DNA from: Branchiostoma floridae
Lineage: Eukaryota > Chordata > Leptocardii > Amphioxiformes > Branchiostomatidae
Reading direction: 5' to 3'
DNA: 64,000 nt
Assembly: GCF_000003815.2 (NCBI RefSeq)
Contig: NC_049993.1
Span: forward strand, 1,370,843 to 1,434,842
In this document: piece by piece, positions 23,206 through 38,083 of the stretch
Layout of the letters: every line of letters begins with the position of its first letter
How positions within the stretch are numbered: position 1 is the stretch's first letter
Position numbers and translations under genes: made by a program
The notes under the pieces: model-generated
The model's input: the letters and a program-made list of their open reading frames with translations, nothing else
The model's database searches: none
Told to the model about the DNA's origin: nothing

Positions 23206-23934
23206 TATCTAGACAGGGCAGGGCGGGGTGTTTTGCTCAAGGACAAAACTGACGGGCGTGATGATGCCGATACAGTGATGCACGCAGGAGCTATATTAGT
23301 CACGTTCCTAACGAGGTTAGAACTTGGCATGGACAACATCCGGGATTGGGACGCTTCCCAACGTGCTTCCTTCTCAACCAAGGCCTGTGTACTGAAAAAT
23401 GGCTGCAGATCTACTCTAAGTCTGACACGAGTTCTTTCCCTATTTGTTAATACCAAGCAAAAGCATTATTTTAATGCTGAGATGATTTAAAAGGGTCGTA
23501 CATTGTACACATAGGGAGGGTATACATGTACTACAGTACATTGTGGAATAAGCCATAAACATTTATTGGGCAATTATAAAATTAAGGTTGGTTTTGGACG
23601 TTTTCAAGCGTTTTTGAAGGAAGTTAAGGTTTTTAAAATTGTTTCAAGAAAATGAAAACACAGAACAAAATAAAAAGCCCGGTTGGCTCGGTAGGAGTGG
23701 CAGTGGCCGTTCTGATATAACGTCCTTGGTTACACGCGTCCTTGGTGTAACATTTCGTTTTCACACAAGCTGTATATTATACACAGCGTTAAGTGTGGCT
23801 TAGAAGACAACAAAACACAGAAAGTGTAAAAAAAAGATTCGTTTCTTTTCTGATATGTCAAATTTTAGGTCGCAGAGAGAACGCGGCGAGAGGTCCGAGA
23901 GAGACCTAGTGAAAATAGGGTATAACCTAGTCTC
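23206..23934. other. No gene seen
   Basis: An 83-codon ORF on the minus strand (23205-23456) matches nothing I recognise. A GC-rich patch at 23686-23750 (GGTTGGCTCGGTAGGAGTGGC) faintly resembles a tRNA-derived SINE head, but this is weak. Confidence 0.35.
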
Positions 23935-24125
23935 TACCAGACTCCGGGTCGCTGGAAAAACCGTAGAAATGGAACAAATAATAGATGACGCCGGCCAGAG
24001 AACTATTGCTGTTCCCTAGCCAGCTATATTTCTCTGCATTACTCTATATTACTCTTGGCTTAGTATACTCTTCAATTTGTTCCATTTGTGCGTTGTTTTT
24101 CCCCCCAGCGACCCGGAGTCTGGTA
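23935..24125. mobile_element. MITE, 191 bp
   Basis: TACCAGACTCCGGGTCGCTGG and CCAGCGACCCGGAGTCTGGTA form inverted ends. A second inner pair (ATGGAACAAATA / ATTTGTTCCAT) also folds back. Confidence 0.8.
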
Positions 24126-24855
24126 TCCTCGGTACGAAATCGCGGTCACTCCTATCCCTCCGACCTCTGCTTGGAGGTTAAGCTTCCATTGTGTATTTGT
24201 GGGGGCTCTGTGTGAATCCGTACAATTCACACCTCCACGCTAATCGGGTCTCCACATCCGCTACGAGTAACCATGAATGGAGAGACTCCACTGTACAATC
24301 ATCCCTAACAAGAAAAAGAAAAGAAAACCCTGACAAATGGGTACAGCATATATCACACGGCAAGGATTATATGGATGATAGACCTTTGATAATATCATTA
24401 TTATTATTAAGAAGTTTATTTGTAAGTTCGTGCCCGAGGGCTAATTGCAAGTACATGGTATAAACATAGTAGCATATACAAGTGACAATGGGTTCAGTAC
24501 AGGTCGCAACAAAAGATACATGAAATATGTACAATGAATCTACAATCCTATTCTATTACGTGAATGTGACTTCTTCTCGAATAAATATAATGAAATGAAC
24601 CTGGCCTGATCATGTATATTAGATGAATATCTACCATCAACGGGAAATTGGTCTTCAGTAAAATATGGGATTCACCATTTTGCTACATTGCTACCCCATG
24701 TGTACGGTTACAATATTCAGCGCAAACATATTCATATTGCTGCCTTTTATGTTCCATTTAAAAACTGCATACATCACTGGCACATGGAAATTTTAAGACA
24801 AACATTGTTTTATCAACCAAGCATGGGCCCCAAAAATGGAGAGAAAAAAAGACAT
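24126..24855. other. No gene; LINE-like 3' tail on minus strand
   Basis: About 24390-24460 read on the minus strand ends in ACAAATAAACTTCTTAATAAT, resembling the 3' tail of the LINE fragment at 62830-63270 (GTACAATAAA plus short repeats). The rest is unrecognised up to the abrupt start of histone homology near 24856. Confidence 0.4.
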
Positions 24856-24921
24856 ACACACCCAGTCGACTCTAATAAACAACGACAACACATAAAGTAC
24901 ATTCTTTCAAAACCCAAGCAA
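24856..24921. other. Left edge of the main histone array (H4 3' flank remnant)
   Basis: Homology to the sequence downstream of H4 (CCCAGTCGACTCTAATAAAC ... AACCCAAGCAA) begins here without any H4 gene. About 40 bp of different sequence follows before the H4-H1 spacer resumes at about 24959. Confidence 0.85.
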
Positions 24922-25276
24922 CGTCATGACATGCGCAAATGACAGCTCCTGGGAGTCCACGATTGTAGTTCTCAATAATCGTTTGCGTTTGTTTATTAGT
25001 TGTCTTTATTCTGTGTGTTTGTATGTGTTTTTGATGATGGATGCGCATGAGTGATGTTTTCCTTCGCTGATGTTGTGATCTTTGCTGCTTTTCTTGTAAT
25101 TAGCGGATGTTTGTAGTGTGTGGAAGGAGACATGTAGTACAATGTGATGTGTTTTCTGTGCGCGGTGGATGGATCTTGATGTGTGTGTTCTATTGTTGTT
25201 GCTCCATGTGCGGTCTGGATGAATCGTCGCAGCTGTCTTACCGTGAAAAGACGGTACTGTGCTGTACTTTAATAAA

Positions 25277-25281
25277 CCAAT
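25277..25281 (+). promoter_or_regulatory. CCAAT box of H1 promoter
   Basis: CCAAT lies 193 bp before the H1 start in every unit. No clear TATA is found between them. Confidence 0.55.
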
Positions 25282-25473
25282 GAAATATTATTTGTCGTGT
25301 CTGGTAAGGGAGGAATTCCACCGTCAATGTAGAAAAGAAACGCAAGTTCGACGGACAATAAGACGCAGACAAAGTGTGACGATTCCGGCCAGGTCCGTGC
25401 CTTTAGTACTTCACGCCAGCTTGACAAGACACCGGGTTCATTTGCGCGACTAACGCAGACAAGACAAGACAGC

Positions 25474-26058
25474 ATGTCCGCTCCAGCATCGTCCCCGAAG
25501 AAGGCCAAGAAGCCCGCGGCGCCCAAGGCCCCTGCGGCTCACCCGCCCACCACCGTCATGGTTACGGCGGCCGTGGAAGCGCTCAAGGACCGCACCGGTT
25601 CTTCTCTGTCGGCTATCAAAAAGTACATCGCTGGCAACTACAAGTTTGACGTGGAGAAGAAAGCGCACTTCATAAAGCGCGCCCTGAAAACCTTGGTGGA
25701 GAAGGGTACCCTCCTACAGGTTAAAGGGACCGGAGCGTCGGGGTCCTTCAAGATCAACGTGGCTGCCAAGAAAGCCGCCGAGAAGGCGGCTAAGAAGGCC
25801 GTCAAGAAGCCAGTGGCTAAGAAACCCGTGGCTAAGAAGGCCGCAAAACCCAAGACATCCAAGCCAAAGAAGCCCAAGGCGAAGAAGGCTACCACCCCCA
25901 AGAAGACGACGACCAAGAAACCGACCGCGAGCAAGAAAACCAAGAAATCTCCTGCCAAGAAACCTGCTGCCAAGAAACCCGTCAAAAAAACTCCGACAAA
26001 GAAGACCACCAAGAAGACCGCGCCCGCCAAGAAGGCCTCCAAGCCCAAGAAGAAGTGA
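25474..26058 (+). CDS. Linker histone H1
   Basis: This H1 has 194 residues and is identical in protein to the copy at 4421, with the Pro form of KKPVAKKPV. It is the first gene of complete unit B. The base just before the 3' stem-loop differs from other units (CCCGGGCCC in place of CCCCGGCCC), a change shared with unit C only. Confidence 0.97.
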   Translation: MSAPASSPKKAKKPAAPKAPAAHPPTTVMVTAAVEALKDRTGSSLSAIKKYIAGNYKFDVEKKAHFIKRALKTLVEKGTLLQVKGTGASGSFKINVAAKKAAEKAAKKAVKKPVAKKPVAKKAAKPKTSKPKKPKAKKATTPKKTTTKKPTASKKTKKSPAKKPAAKKPVKKTPTKKTTKKTAPAKKASKPKKK

Positions 26059-26089
26059 AGATCTGACCGTTGTTTTTCCTGCAAACCCG

Positions 26090-26105
26090 GGCCCTTTTCA
26101 GGGCC
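26090..26105 (+). terminator. Histone 3' stem-loop (H1)
   Basis: GGCCCT-TTTC-AGGGCC, with AAAGAGCT downstream. Confidence 0.93.
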
Positions 26106-26339
26106 AACCACATCCTCACAAAAGAGCTATCTCAATCACCTATCCACATCAATGCATATTATCGTTTGAAAGATAGAACACATGGAATAAAGAGGAATAG
26201 AAAAGAAAAACAACTTTCCAGAAAAACAACTTTCCATCAGTACAGCAACACCGCCCTCCCCATTCCCTTGCTCACGTTAAAATATGACGCACACACACAG
26301 GCGCACGCACACACATGTACGCACACACACACGAACACA

Positions 26340-26346
26340 CACATGT

Positions 26347-26400
<54 letters not shown>

Positions 26401-26425
26401 CCATACATACATACATATACGCGCA
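26340..26425. repeat. CA microsatellite in H1-H3 spacer
   Basis: A long (CA)n tract ends in CATACATACATACAT. Equivalent tracts lie at about 303-390, 5256-5365, 31612-31725, 36906-37015 and 42182-42290 and differ in length between units. Confidence 0.9.
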
Positions 26426-26653
26426 CAGGCTAATAAAACTATTGTTATTTTGTTGACACACAGTGAAGACAAAGTGATATTGTGTATTTATCGACAAATT
26501 TAATGAGTAAGGTGATGTCTTGTTACCTACAGTAGTATTCGATAGCCATTCTAAATAGCTCAACATCGCCATTGCCACATTTTCCGACGTGACACCGGTC
26601 CAGAAGTGTCGAGCTTGCTTCGGAAAATCGGATCCTGGCGCTATAACAACTGA

Positions 26654-27221
<568 letters not shown>

Positions 27222-27252
27222 GCTGGATCGGAACAAGAGTCAAGACAACCCC

Positions 27253-27268
27253 GGCCCTTCTCAGGGCC
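27253..27268 (+). terminator. Histone 3' stem-loop (H3), TCTC loop
   Basis: GGCCCT-TCTC-AGGGCC: the stem is perfect, but the second loop base is C instead of T. Confidence 0.88.
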
Positions 27269-27463
27269 ACACACATATCCCAGAAAGATCTACATCGTTC
27301 ACATTTCTTGAATAACGATACCCTTGCCAATAAACACACAACAGCCACACGAGTTTGTACATAGCCACATACCAATAAGTTGACGTTGGAGTAATATAGC
27401 CCCCCCCCCCCCCGACCCACCCACCCACATACACACAACAAAAAGGCTGATGGGCGTGCCTTC

Positions 27464-27493
27464 CACGTGGTATTGCACGTGTTACTCCACGTG
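27464..27493. promoter_or_regulatory. Three CACGTG boxes at 12-bp spacing
   Basis: CACGTG occurs at 27464, 27476 and 27488 between the converging 3' ends of H3 and H2A. Confidence 0.55.
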
Positions 27494-27510
27494 CTTTACC
27501 GTCTACGGTT

Positions 27511-27660
27511 ACCCAAATTGTATAGATATGTCAGTTAGCAGTACGTGGTCATCCTCTACGATTACCCAAATTGTACAGATATGTCAGCTAGCATTACATG
27601 GTCATCTCTACGATTACCCAAATTGTACAGATAGGTCAGCTGGCATCACTAGGTCATGAT
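27511..27660. repeat. About 50-bp tandem repeat x 3 in H3/H2A spacer
   Basis: TTACCCAAATTGTA(T/C)AGATA followed by (T/G)GTCAGYTRGCA and a GTCAT block recurs three times. It is present in units B-E. Confidence 0.8.
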
Positions 27661-27871
27661 GTCGGCTAGAATTAAACGGACCACTTGAACGGTGAAGGTA
27701 GCGACATTGTGCTCATTTCTTGCGCAAGTGCCACCTTGTAAGACTGTAAATGTGTTAGCTAACATGAAATGGGACATGTAATGCGATTGACTTAGATGTA
27801 GTGCATGATGGTGTAGATGTAATGTGTAGTTTTATGCGAATATGATACAGGTCTTTCGAAAGGATGTGGGT

Positions 27872-27887
27872 GGCCCTGAAAAGGGCC
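27872..27887 (-). terminator. Histone 3' stem-loop (H2A)
   Basis: On the minus strand the sequence is GGCCCT-TTTC-AGGGCC, followed by the purine-rich CGAAAGA. Confidence 0.93.
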
Positions 27888-27912
27888 GGGGTTTTCGGTC
27901 TCCGTCTGGAAT

Positions 27913-28555
<643 letters not shown>

Positions 28556-28918
28556 ATGCCACCAAGTGGGAAAGCCGTAAAGAAAGCAGGCAAGGCCAGG
28601 CCCGCCGGAGACAAGAAGCGCGGAAGGAGGAGAAAGAGAAGGGAAACCTTCGGCGTCTACATCTACAAGGTGCTGAAACAGGTGCACCCCGACACAGGCG
28701 TCTCCAGCAAGGCAATGGGCATCATGAATTCTTTCGTCAACGACATTTTTGAGCGCATCGCCGCCGAGGCTTCTCGTCTGGCTAACTACAACAAGCGCTC
28801 CACTATCAGCAGCCGGGAGATCCAGACCGCCGTGCGACTCCTGCTGCCGGGCGAGCTAGCCAAGCACGCCGTCAGCGAGGGCACCAAGGCCGTCACCAAG
28901 TACACAAGTTCCAAGTGA
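28556..28918 (+). CDS. Histone H2B
   Basis: This 120-residue H2B starts at the ATG in ATCATCATGCCACC ([16 protein letters not shown]). A GTG 45 bp upstream in frame is not a credible start. The basic tail [20 protein letters not shown] leads into the histone fold ([16 protein letters not shown]) and the end [11 protein letters not shown]. The Lys in AVTKYTSSK is the conserved ubiquitination site of the family. Confidence 0.98.
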   Translation: MPPSGKAVKKAGKARPAGDKKRGRRRKRRETFGVYIYKVLKQVHPDTGVSSKAMGIMNSFVNDIFERIAAEASRLANYNKRSTISSREIQTAVRLLLPGELAKHAVSEGTKAVTKYTSSK

Positions 28919-28946
28919 ATCTACCGACAGAGCTAGAGTTAACCCC

Positions 28947-28962
28947 GGCCTTTTTCAAGGCC
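28947..28962 (+). terminator. Histone 3' stem-loop (H2B)
   Basis: GGCCTT-TTTC-AAGGCC, followed by AAAAGAGCT. The stem differs from other genes by a compensated pair (C-G to T-A). Confidence 0.93.
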
Positions 28963-29601
28963 ACCCACATCCCCACAAAAGAGCTATATAACAATCACAC
29001 TTTCCAGTCAAACAAACACCCGACACAGGTACGCGCCACTGTATTGTGATCTATCGCATGCAGGTGCCTGGAACCCACCCACCAACACTCCCTAGTAGAA
29101 CATGTACAGAGCTGTCACGCATACCAAAAAAAAAAAAAAAATATCAAAGAAAATCAAGTGTCTTCTGACGTAATAAAAGTATGCACACGTTCTTTTAGTA
29201 CGACAGAACATTTGTCCTCTGGAACAAATGTCGACACCTGTGACGTCCTTTGGGCGTTCTTTAGAACAACGAAACGGCGTTTACGTCGTCGGTGGGCATT
29301 CATTTCATGACAAGAGCCTTCAACACAGACAGACGATATCTGAAATGTGTAGTCCAACTTCTGGGCCCTAGCTAATGAAGACCCTGTGAGGTGTAAACGC
29401 TTGCGTGTATTGGGTAGCTTTCTGCCTCTTGTCAGCTTTAATGTCTTGTAATCTTTGATGTCATTTCACTTCCCCTTTCTCCCTTTGTTTCGATGTGCTT
29501 TAACTTTTTTCAATGTCAGCGCTGGCTTTCCGGTGCGAAATCGTCGGCGTGGAGTTGTCTTGAGTAGCTCGGATGGAGTGACGGATCGATGGCGTCCTAC
29601 C

Positions 29602-30056
<455 letters not shown>

Positions 30057-30091
30057 AAGATCCGACTGACTTATCATCGCAAGCAAACCCC

Positions 30092-30107
30092 GGCCCTTTT
30101 CAGGGCC
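30092..30107 (+). terminator. Histone 3' stem-loop (H4)
   Basis: GGCCCT-TTTC-AGGGCC, with AGAAAGAGCT downstream. Confidence 0.93.
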
Positions 30108-30777
30108 ACCCAAATGTCTTAGAAAGAGCTGTATTTTCTCACAACCATCTCACACACGTACACACCCAGTCGACTCTAATAAACAACGACAACACATAAA
30201 GTACATTCTTTCAAAACCCAAGCAAGCAAGCAATCACACCTGTCACCTGTCTGTGCTCACGTACGATTGTAGTTCTCAATAATCGTTTGCGTTTGTTTAT
30301 TAGTTGTCTTTATTCTGTGTGTTTGTATGTGTTTTTGATGATGGATGCGCATGAGTGATGTTTTCCTTCGCTGATGTTGTGATCTTTGCTGCTTTTCTTG
30401 TAATTAGCGGATGTTTGTAGTGTGTGGAAGGAGACATGTAGTACAATGTGATGTGTTTTCTGTGCGCGGTGGATGGATCTTGATGTGTGTGTTCTATTGT
30501 TGTTGCTCCATGTGCGGTCTGGATGAATCGTCGCAGCTGTCTTACCGTGAAAAGACGGTACTGTGCTGTACTTTAATAAACCAATGAAATATTATTTGTC
30601 GTGTCTGGTAAGGGAGGAATTCCACCGTCAATGTAGAAAAGAAACGCAAGTTCGACGGACAATAAGACGCAGACAAAGTGTGACGATTCCGGCCAGGTCC
30701 GTGCCTTTAGTACTTCACGCCAGCTTGACAAGACACCGGGTTCATTTGCGCGACTAACGCAGACAAGACAAGACAGC

Positions 30778-31362
30778 ATGTCCGCTCCAGCATCGTCCCC
30801 GAAGAAGGCCAAGAAGCCCGCGGCGCCCAAGGCCCCTGCGGCTCACCCGCCCACCACCGTCATGGTTACGGCGGCCGTGGAAGCGCTCAAGGACCGCACC
30901 GGTTCTTCTCTGTCGGCTATCAAAAAGTACATCGCTGGCAACTACAAGTTTGACGTGGAGAAGAAAGCGCACTTCATAAAGCGCGCCCTGAAAACCTTGG
31001 TGGAGAAGGGTACCCTCCTACAGGTTAAAGGGACCGGAGCGTCGGGGTCCTTCAAGATCAACGTGGCTGCCAAGAAAGCCGCCGAGAAGGCGGCTAAGAA
31101 GGCCGTCAAGAAGCCAGTGGCTAAGAAACCCGTGGCTAAGAAGGCCGCAAAACCCAAGACATCCAAGCCAAAGAAGCCCAAGGCGAAGAAGGCTACCACC
31201 CCCAAGAAGACGACGACCAAGAAACCGACCGCGAGCAAGAAAACCAAGAAATCTCCTGCCAAGAAACCTGCTGCCAAGAAACCCGTCAAAAAAACTCCGA
31301 CAAAGAAGACCACCAAGAAGACCGCGCCCGCCAAGAAGGCCTCCAAGCCCAAGAAGAAGTGA
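30778..31362 (+). CDS. Linker histone H1
   Basis: The 194 residues are the Pro form, identical in protein to units A and B. It is the first gene of complete unit C. Confidence 0.97.
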   Translation: MSAPASSPKKAKKPAAPKAPAAHPPTTVMVTAAVEALKDRTGSSLSAIKKYIAGNYKFDVEKKAHFIKRALKTLVEKGTLLQVKGTGASGSFKINVAAKKAAEKAAKKAVKKPVAKKPVAKKAAKPKTSKPKKPKAKKATTPKKTTTKKPTASKKTKKSPAKKPAAKKPVKKTPTKKTTKKTAPAKKASKPKKK

Positions 31363-31393
31363 AGATCTGACCGTTGTTTTTCCTGCAAACCCG

Positions 31394-31409
31394 GGCCCTT
31401 TTCAGGGCC
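31394..31409 (+). terminator. Histone 3' stem-loop (H1)
   Basis: GGCCCT-TTTC-AGGGCC with the CCCGGG-type 5' flank. Confidence 0.93.
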
Positions 31410-31651
31410 AACCACATCCTCACAAAAGAGCTATCTCAATCACCTATCCACATCAATGCATATTATCGTTTGAAAGATAGAACACATGGAATAAAGAGGA
31501 ATAGAAAAGAAAAACAACTTTCCATCAGTACAGCAACACCGCCCTCCCCATTCCCTTGCTCACGTTAAAATATGACGCACATACACATACAGCATTCACA
31601 CACAGGCGCACGCACACACATGTACGCACACACACACGAACACACACATGT

Positions 31652-31701
<50 letters not shown>

Positions 31702-32042
31702 CCATACATACATACATATACGCGCACAGGCTAATAAAACTATTGTTATTTTGTTGACACACAGTGAAGACAAAGTGATATTGTGTATTTATCGACAAAT
31801 TTAATGAGTAAGGTGATGTCTTGTTACCTACAGTAGTATTCGATAGCCATTCTAAATAGCTCAACATCGCCATTGCCACATTTTCCGACGTGACACCGGT
31901 CCAGAAGTGTCGAGCTTGCTTCGGAAAATCGGATCCTGGCGCTATAACAACTGACCAATCACAGTGCCAGATTTCGACAGACAACCAATCAGACGACCGG
32001 GCAATTGAAATCTACGGGGCATATCATTAGCGGGTGCTATAA

Positions 32043-32522
<480 letters not shown>

Positions 32523-32553
32523 GCTGGATCGGAACAAGAGTCAAGACAACCCC

Positions 32554-32569
32554 GGCCCTTCTCAGGGCC
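32554..32569 (+). terminator. Histone 3' stem-loop (H3), TCTC loop
   Basis: GGCCCT-TCTC-AGGGCC. Confidence 0.88.
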
Positions 32570-32764
32570 ACACACATATCCCAGAAAGATCTACATCGTT
32601 CACATTTCTTGAATAACGATACCCTTGCCAATAAACACACAACAGCCACACGAGTTTGTACACAGCCACATACCAATAAGTTGACGTTGGAGTAATGTCC
32701 CCCCCCCCCCCCCCGACCCACCCACCCACATACACACAACAAAAAGGCTGATGGGCGTGCCTTC

Positions 32765-32794
32765 CACGTGGTATTGCACGTGTTACTCCACGTG
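32765..32794. promoter_or_regulatory. Three CACGTG boxes at 12-bp spacing
   Basis: CACGTG occurs at 32765, 32777 and 32789 in the convergent H3/H2A spacer. Confidence 0.55.
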
Positions 32795-33172
32795 CTTTAC
32801 CGTCTACGGTTACCCAAATAGTATAGATATGTCAGCTAGCAGTACGTGGTCATCCTCTACGATTACCCAAATTGTACAGATATGTCAGCTAGCATTACAT
32901 GGTCATCTCTACGATTACCCAAATTGTACAGATAGGTCAGCTGGCATCACTAGGTCATGATGTCGGCTAGAATTAAACGGACCACTTGAACGGTGAAGGT
33001 AGCGACATTGTGCTCATTTCTTGCGCAAGTGCCACCTTGTAAGACTGTAAATGTGTTAGCTAACATGAAATGGGACATGTAATGCGATTGACTTAGATGC
33101 AGTGCATGATGGTGTAGATGTAATGTGTAGTTTTATGCGAATATGATACAGGTCTTTCGAAAGGATGTGGGT

Positions 33173-33188
33173 GGCCCTGAAAAGGGCC
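33173..33188 (-). terminator. Histone 3' stem-loop (H2A)
   Basis: On the minus strand, GGCCCT-TTTC-AGGGCC. Confidence 0.93.
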
Positions 33189-33213
33189 GGGGTTTTCGGT
33201 CTCCGTCTGGAAT

Positions 33214-33856
<643 letters not shown>

Positions 33857-34219
33857 ATGCCACCAAGTGGGAAAGCCGTAAAGAAAGCAGGCAAGGCCAG
33901 GCCCGCCGGAGACAAGAAGCGCGGAAGGAGGAGAAAGAGAAGGGAAACCTTCGGCGTCTACATCTACAAGGTGCTGAAACAGGTGCACCCCGACACAGGC
34001 GTCTCCAGCAAGGCAATGGGCATCATGAATTCTTTCGTCAACGACATTTTTGAGCGCATCGCCGCCGAGGCTTCTCGTCTGGCTAACTACAACAAGCGCT
34101 CCACTATCAGCAGCCGGGAGATCCAGACCGCCGTGCGACTCCTGCTGCCGGGCGAGCTAGCCAAGCACGCCGTCAGCGAGGGCACCAAGGCCGTCACCAA
34201 GTACACAAGTTCCAAGTGA
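33857..34219 (+). CDS. Histone H2B
   Basis: The 120 residues start at ATG in ATCATCATGCC. The protein is identical to the unit B copy. Confidence 0.98.
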   Translation: MPPSGKAVKKAGKARPAGDKKRGRRRKRRETFGVYIYKVLKQVHPDTGVSSKAMGIMNSFVNDIFERIAAEASRLANYNKRSTISSREIQTAVRLLLPGELAKHAVSEGTKAVTKYTSSK

Positions 34220-34247
34220 ATCTACCGACAGAGCTAGAGTTAACCCC

Positions 34248-34263
34248 GGCCTTTTTCAAGGCC
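34248..34263 (+). terminator. Histone 3' stem-loop (H2B)
   Basis: GGCCTT-TTTC-AAGGCC. Confidence 0.93.
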
Positions 34264-34967
34264 ACCCACATCCCCACAAAAGAGCTATATAACAATCACA
34301 CTTTCCAGTCAAACAAACACCCGACACAGGTACGCGCCACTGTATTGTGATCTATCGCATGCAGGTGCCTGGAACCCACCCACCAACACTCCCTAGTAGA
34401 ACATGTACAGAGCTGTCACGCATACCAAAAAAAAAAAAAGAAAATCAAAGAAAATCAAGTGTCTTCTGACGTAATAAAAGTATGCACACGTTCTTTTAGT
34501 ACGACAGAACATTTGTCCTCTGGAACAAATGTCGACACCTGTGACGTCCTTTGGGCGTTCTTTAGAACAACGAAACGGCGTTTACGTCGTCGGTGGGCAT
34601 TCATTTCATGACAAGAGCCTTCAACACAGACAGACGATATCTGAAATGTGTAGTCCAACTTCTGGGCCCTAGCTAATGAAGACCCTGTGAGGTGTAAACG
34701 CTTGCGTGTATTGGGTAGCTTTCTGCCTCTTGTCAGCTTTAATGTCTTGTAATCTTTGATGTCATTTCACTTCCCCTTTCTCCCTTTGTTTCGATGTGCT
34801 TTAACTTTTTTCAATGTCAGCGCTGGCTTTCCGGTGCGAAATCGTCGGCGTGGAGTTGTCTTGAGTAGCTCGGATGGAGTGACGGATCGATGGCGTCCTA
34901 CCATTGGCCAGGTGTGGTCGACCGGTCGCGGCCTAGACTCCTCGTAGGTCCGCAGGACTGCTATTAA

Positions 34968-35357
<390 letters not shown>

Positions 35358-35392
35358 AAGATCCGACTGACTTATCATCGCAAGCAAACCCC

Positions 35393-35408
35393 GGCCCTTT
35401 TCAGGGCC
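35393..35408 (+). terminator. Histone 3' stem-loop (H4)
   Basis: GGCCCT-TTTC-AGGGCC. Confidence 0.93.
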
Positions 35409-36071
35409 ACCCAAATGTCTTAGAAAGAGCTGTATTTTCTCACAACCATCTCACACACGTACACACCCAGTCGACTCTAATAAACAACGACAACACATAA
35501 AGTACATTCTTTCAAAACCCAAGCAAGCAAGCAAGCAAGCAATCACACCTGTCTGTGCTCACGTACGATTGAATAATCGTTTGCGTTTGTTTATTAGTTG
35601 TCTTTATTCTGTGTGTTTGTATGTGTTTTTGATGATGGATGCGCATGGGTGATGTTTTCCTTGGCTGATGTTGTGATCTTTGCTGCTTTTCTTGTAATTA
35701 GCGGATGTTTGTTGTGTGTGGAAGGAGACATGTAGTACAATGTGATGTGTTTTCTGTGCGCGGCGGATGGATCTTGATGTGTGTGTTCTATTGTTGTTGC
35801 TCCATGTGCGGGCTGCATGATTCGTCGCAGCTGTCTTACCGTGAAAAGACGGTACTGTGCTGTACTTTAATAAACCAATGAAATATTATTTGTCGTGTCT
35901 GGTAAGGGAGGAATTCCACCGTCAATGTAGAAAAGAAACGCAAGTTCGACGGACAATAAGACGCAGACAAAGTGTGACGATTCCGGCCAGGTCCGTGCCT
36001 TTAGTACTTCACGCCAGCTTGACAAGACACCGGGTTCATTTGCGCGACTAACGCAGACAAGACAAGACAGC

Positions 36072-36656
36072 ATGTCCGCTCCAGCATCGTCCCCGAAGAA
36101 GGCCAAGAAGCCCGCGGCGCCCAAGGCCCCTGCGGCTCACCCGCCCACCACCGTCATGGTTACGGCGGCCGTGGAAGCGCTCAAGGACCGCACCGGTTCT
36201 TCTCTGTCGGCTATCAAAAAGTACATCGCTGGCAACTACAAGTTTGACGTGGAGAAGAAAGCGCACTTCATAAAGCGCGCCCTGAAAACCTTGGTGGAGA
36301 AGGGTACCCTCCTACAGGTTAAAGGGACCGGAGCGTCGGGGTCCTTCAAGATCAACGTGGCAGCCAAGAAAGCCGCCGAGAAGGCGGCTAAGAAGGCCGT
36401 CAAGAAGCAAGTGGCTAAGAAACCCGTGGCTAAGAAGGCCGCAAAACCCAAGACATCCAAACCAAAGAAGCCCAAGGCGAAGAAGGCTACCACCCCCAAG
36501 AAGACGACGACCAAGAAACCGACCGCGAGCAAGAAAACCAAGAAATCTCCTGCCAAGAAACCTGCTGCCAAGAAACCCGTCAAAAAAACTCCGACAAAGA
36601 AGACCACCAAGAAGACCGCGCCCGCCAAGAAGGCCTCCAAGCCCAAGAAGAAGTGA
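36072..36656 (+). CDS. Linker histone H1 (Gln variant)
   Basis: The 194 residues match the other H1 genes except that Pro is replaced by Gln in [13 protein letters not shown] (CCA to CAA) at the start of the C-terminal tail, plus silent changes. The variant is shared with the H1 at 41361 only. Confidence 0.97.
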   Translation: MSAPASSPKKAKKPAAPKAPAAHPPTTVMVTAAVEALKDRTGSSLSAIKKYIAGNYKFDVEKKAHFIKRALKTLVEKGTLLQVKGTGASGSFKINVAAKKAAEKAAKKAVKKQVAKKPVAKKAAKPKTSKPKKPKAKKATTPKKTTTKKPTASKKTKKSPAKKPAAKKPVKKTPTKKTTKKTAPAKKASKPKKK

Positions 36657-36687
36657 AGATCTGACCGTTGTTTTTCCTGCAAACCCC

Positions 36688-36703
36688 GGCCCTTTTCAGG
36701 GCC
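36688..36703 (+). terminator. Histone 3' stem-loop (H1)
   Basis: GGCCCT-TTTC-AGGGCC. Confidence 0.93.
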
Positions 36704-36945
36704 AACCACATCCTCACAAAAGAGCTATCTCAATCACCTATCCACATCAATGCATATTATCGTTTGAAAGATAGAACACATGGAATAAAGAGGAATAGAA
36801 AAGAAAAACAACTTTCCATCAGTACAGCAACACCGCCCTCCCCATTCCCTTGCTCACGTTAAAATATGACGCACATACACATACAGCATTCACACACAGG
36901 CGCACGCACACACATGTACGCACACACACACGAACACACACATGT

Positions 36946-36995
<50 letters not shown>

Positions 36996-37336
36996 CCATA
37001 CATACATACATATACGCGCACAGGCTAATAAAACTATTGTTATTTTGTTGACACACAGTGAAGACAAAGTGATATTGTGTATTTATCGACAAATTTAATG
37101 AGTAAGGTGATGTCTTGTTACCTACAGTAGTATTCGATAGCCATTCTAAATAGCTCAACATCGCCATTGCCACATTTTCCGACGTGACACCGGTCCAGAA
37201 GTGTCGAGCTTGCTTCGGAAAATCGGATCCTGGCGCTATAACAACTGACCAATCACAGTGCCAGATTTCGACAGACAACCAATCAGACGACCGGGCAATT
37301 GAAATCTACGGGGCATATCATTAGCGGGTGCTATAA

Positions 37337-37816
<480 letters not shown>

Positions 37817-37847
37817 GCTGGATCGGAACAAGAGTCAAGACAACCCC

Positions 37848-37863
37848 GGCCCTTCTCAGGGCC
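37848..37863 (+). terminator. Histone 3' stem-loop (H3), TCTC loop
   Basis: GGCCCT-TCTC-AGGGCC. Confidence 0.88.
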
Positions 37864-37987
37864 ACACACATATCCCAGAAAGATCTACATCGTTCACATT
37901 TCTTGAATAACGATACCCTTGCCAATAAACACACAACAGCCACATACCAATAAGTTGACGTTGGAGTAATGTAGCCCCCCCCCCCCC

Positions 37988-38025
<38 letters not shown>

Positions 38026-38053
38026 CAACTAAAAAGCTAATGGGCGTGCCTTC

Positions 38054-38083
38054 CACGTGGTATTGCACGTGTTACTCCACGTG
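38054..38083. promoter_or_regulatory. Three CACGTG boxes at 12-bp spacing
   Basis: CACGTG occurs at 38054, 38066 and 38078. Confidence 0.55.

Noticed and set aside
25240-25257. TACCGT-GAAAAG-ACGGTA hairpin upstream of H1 as a second histone 3' stem-loop
   Set aside because: Stem and loop sequence do not fit the histone consensus and it lies upstream of the gene; kept only as a spacer feature.
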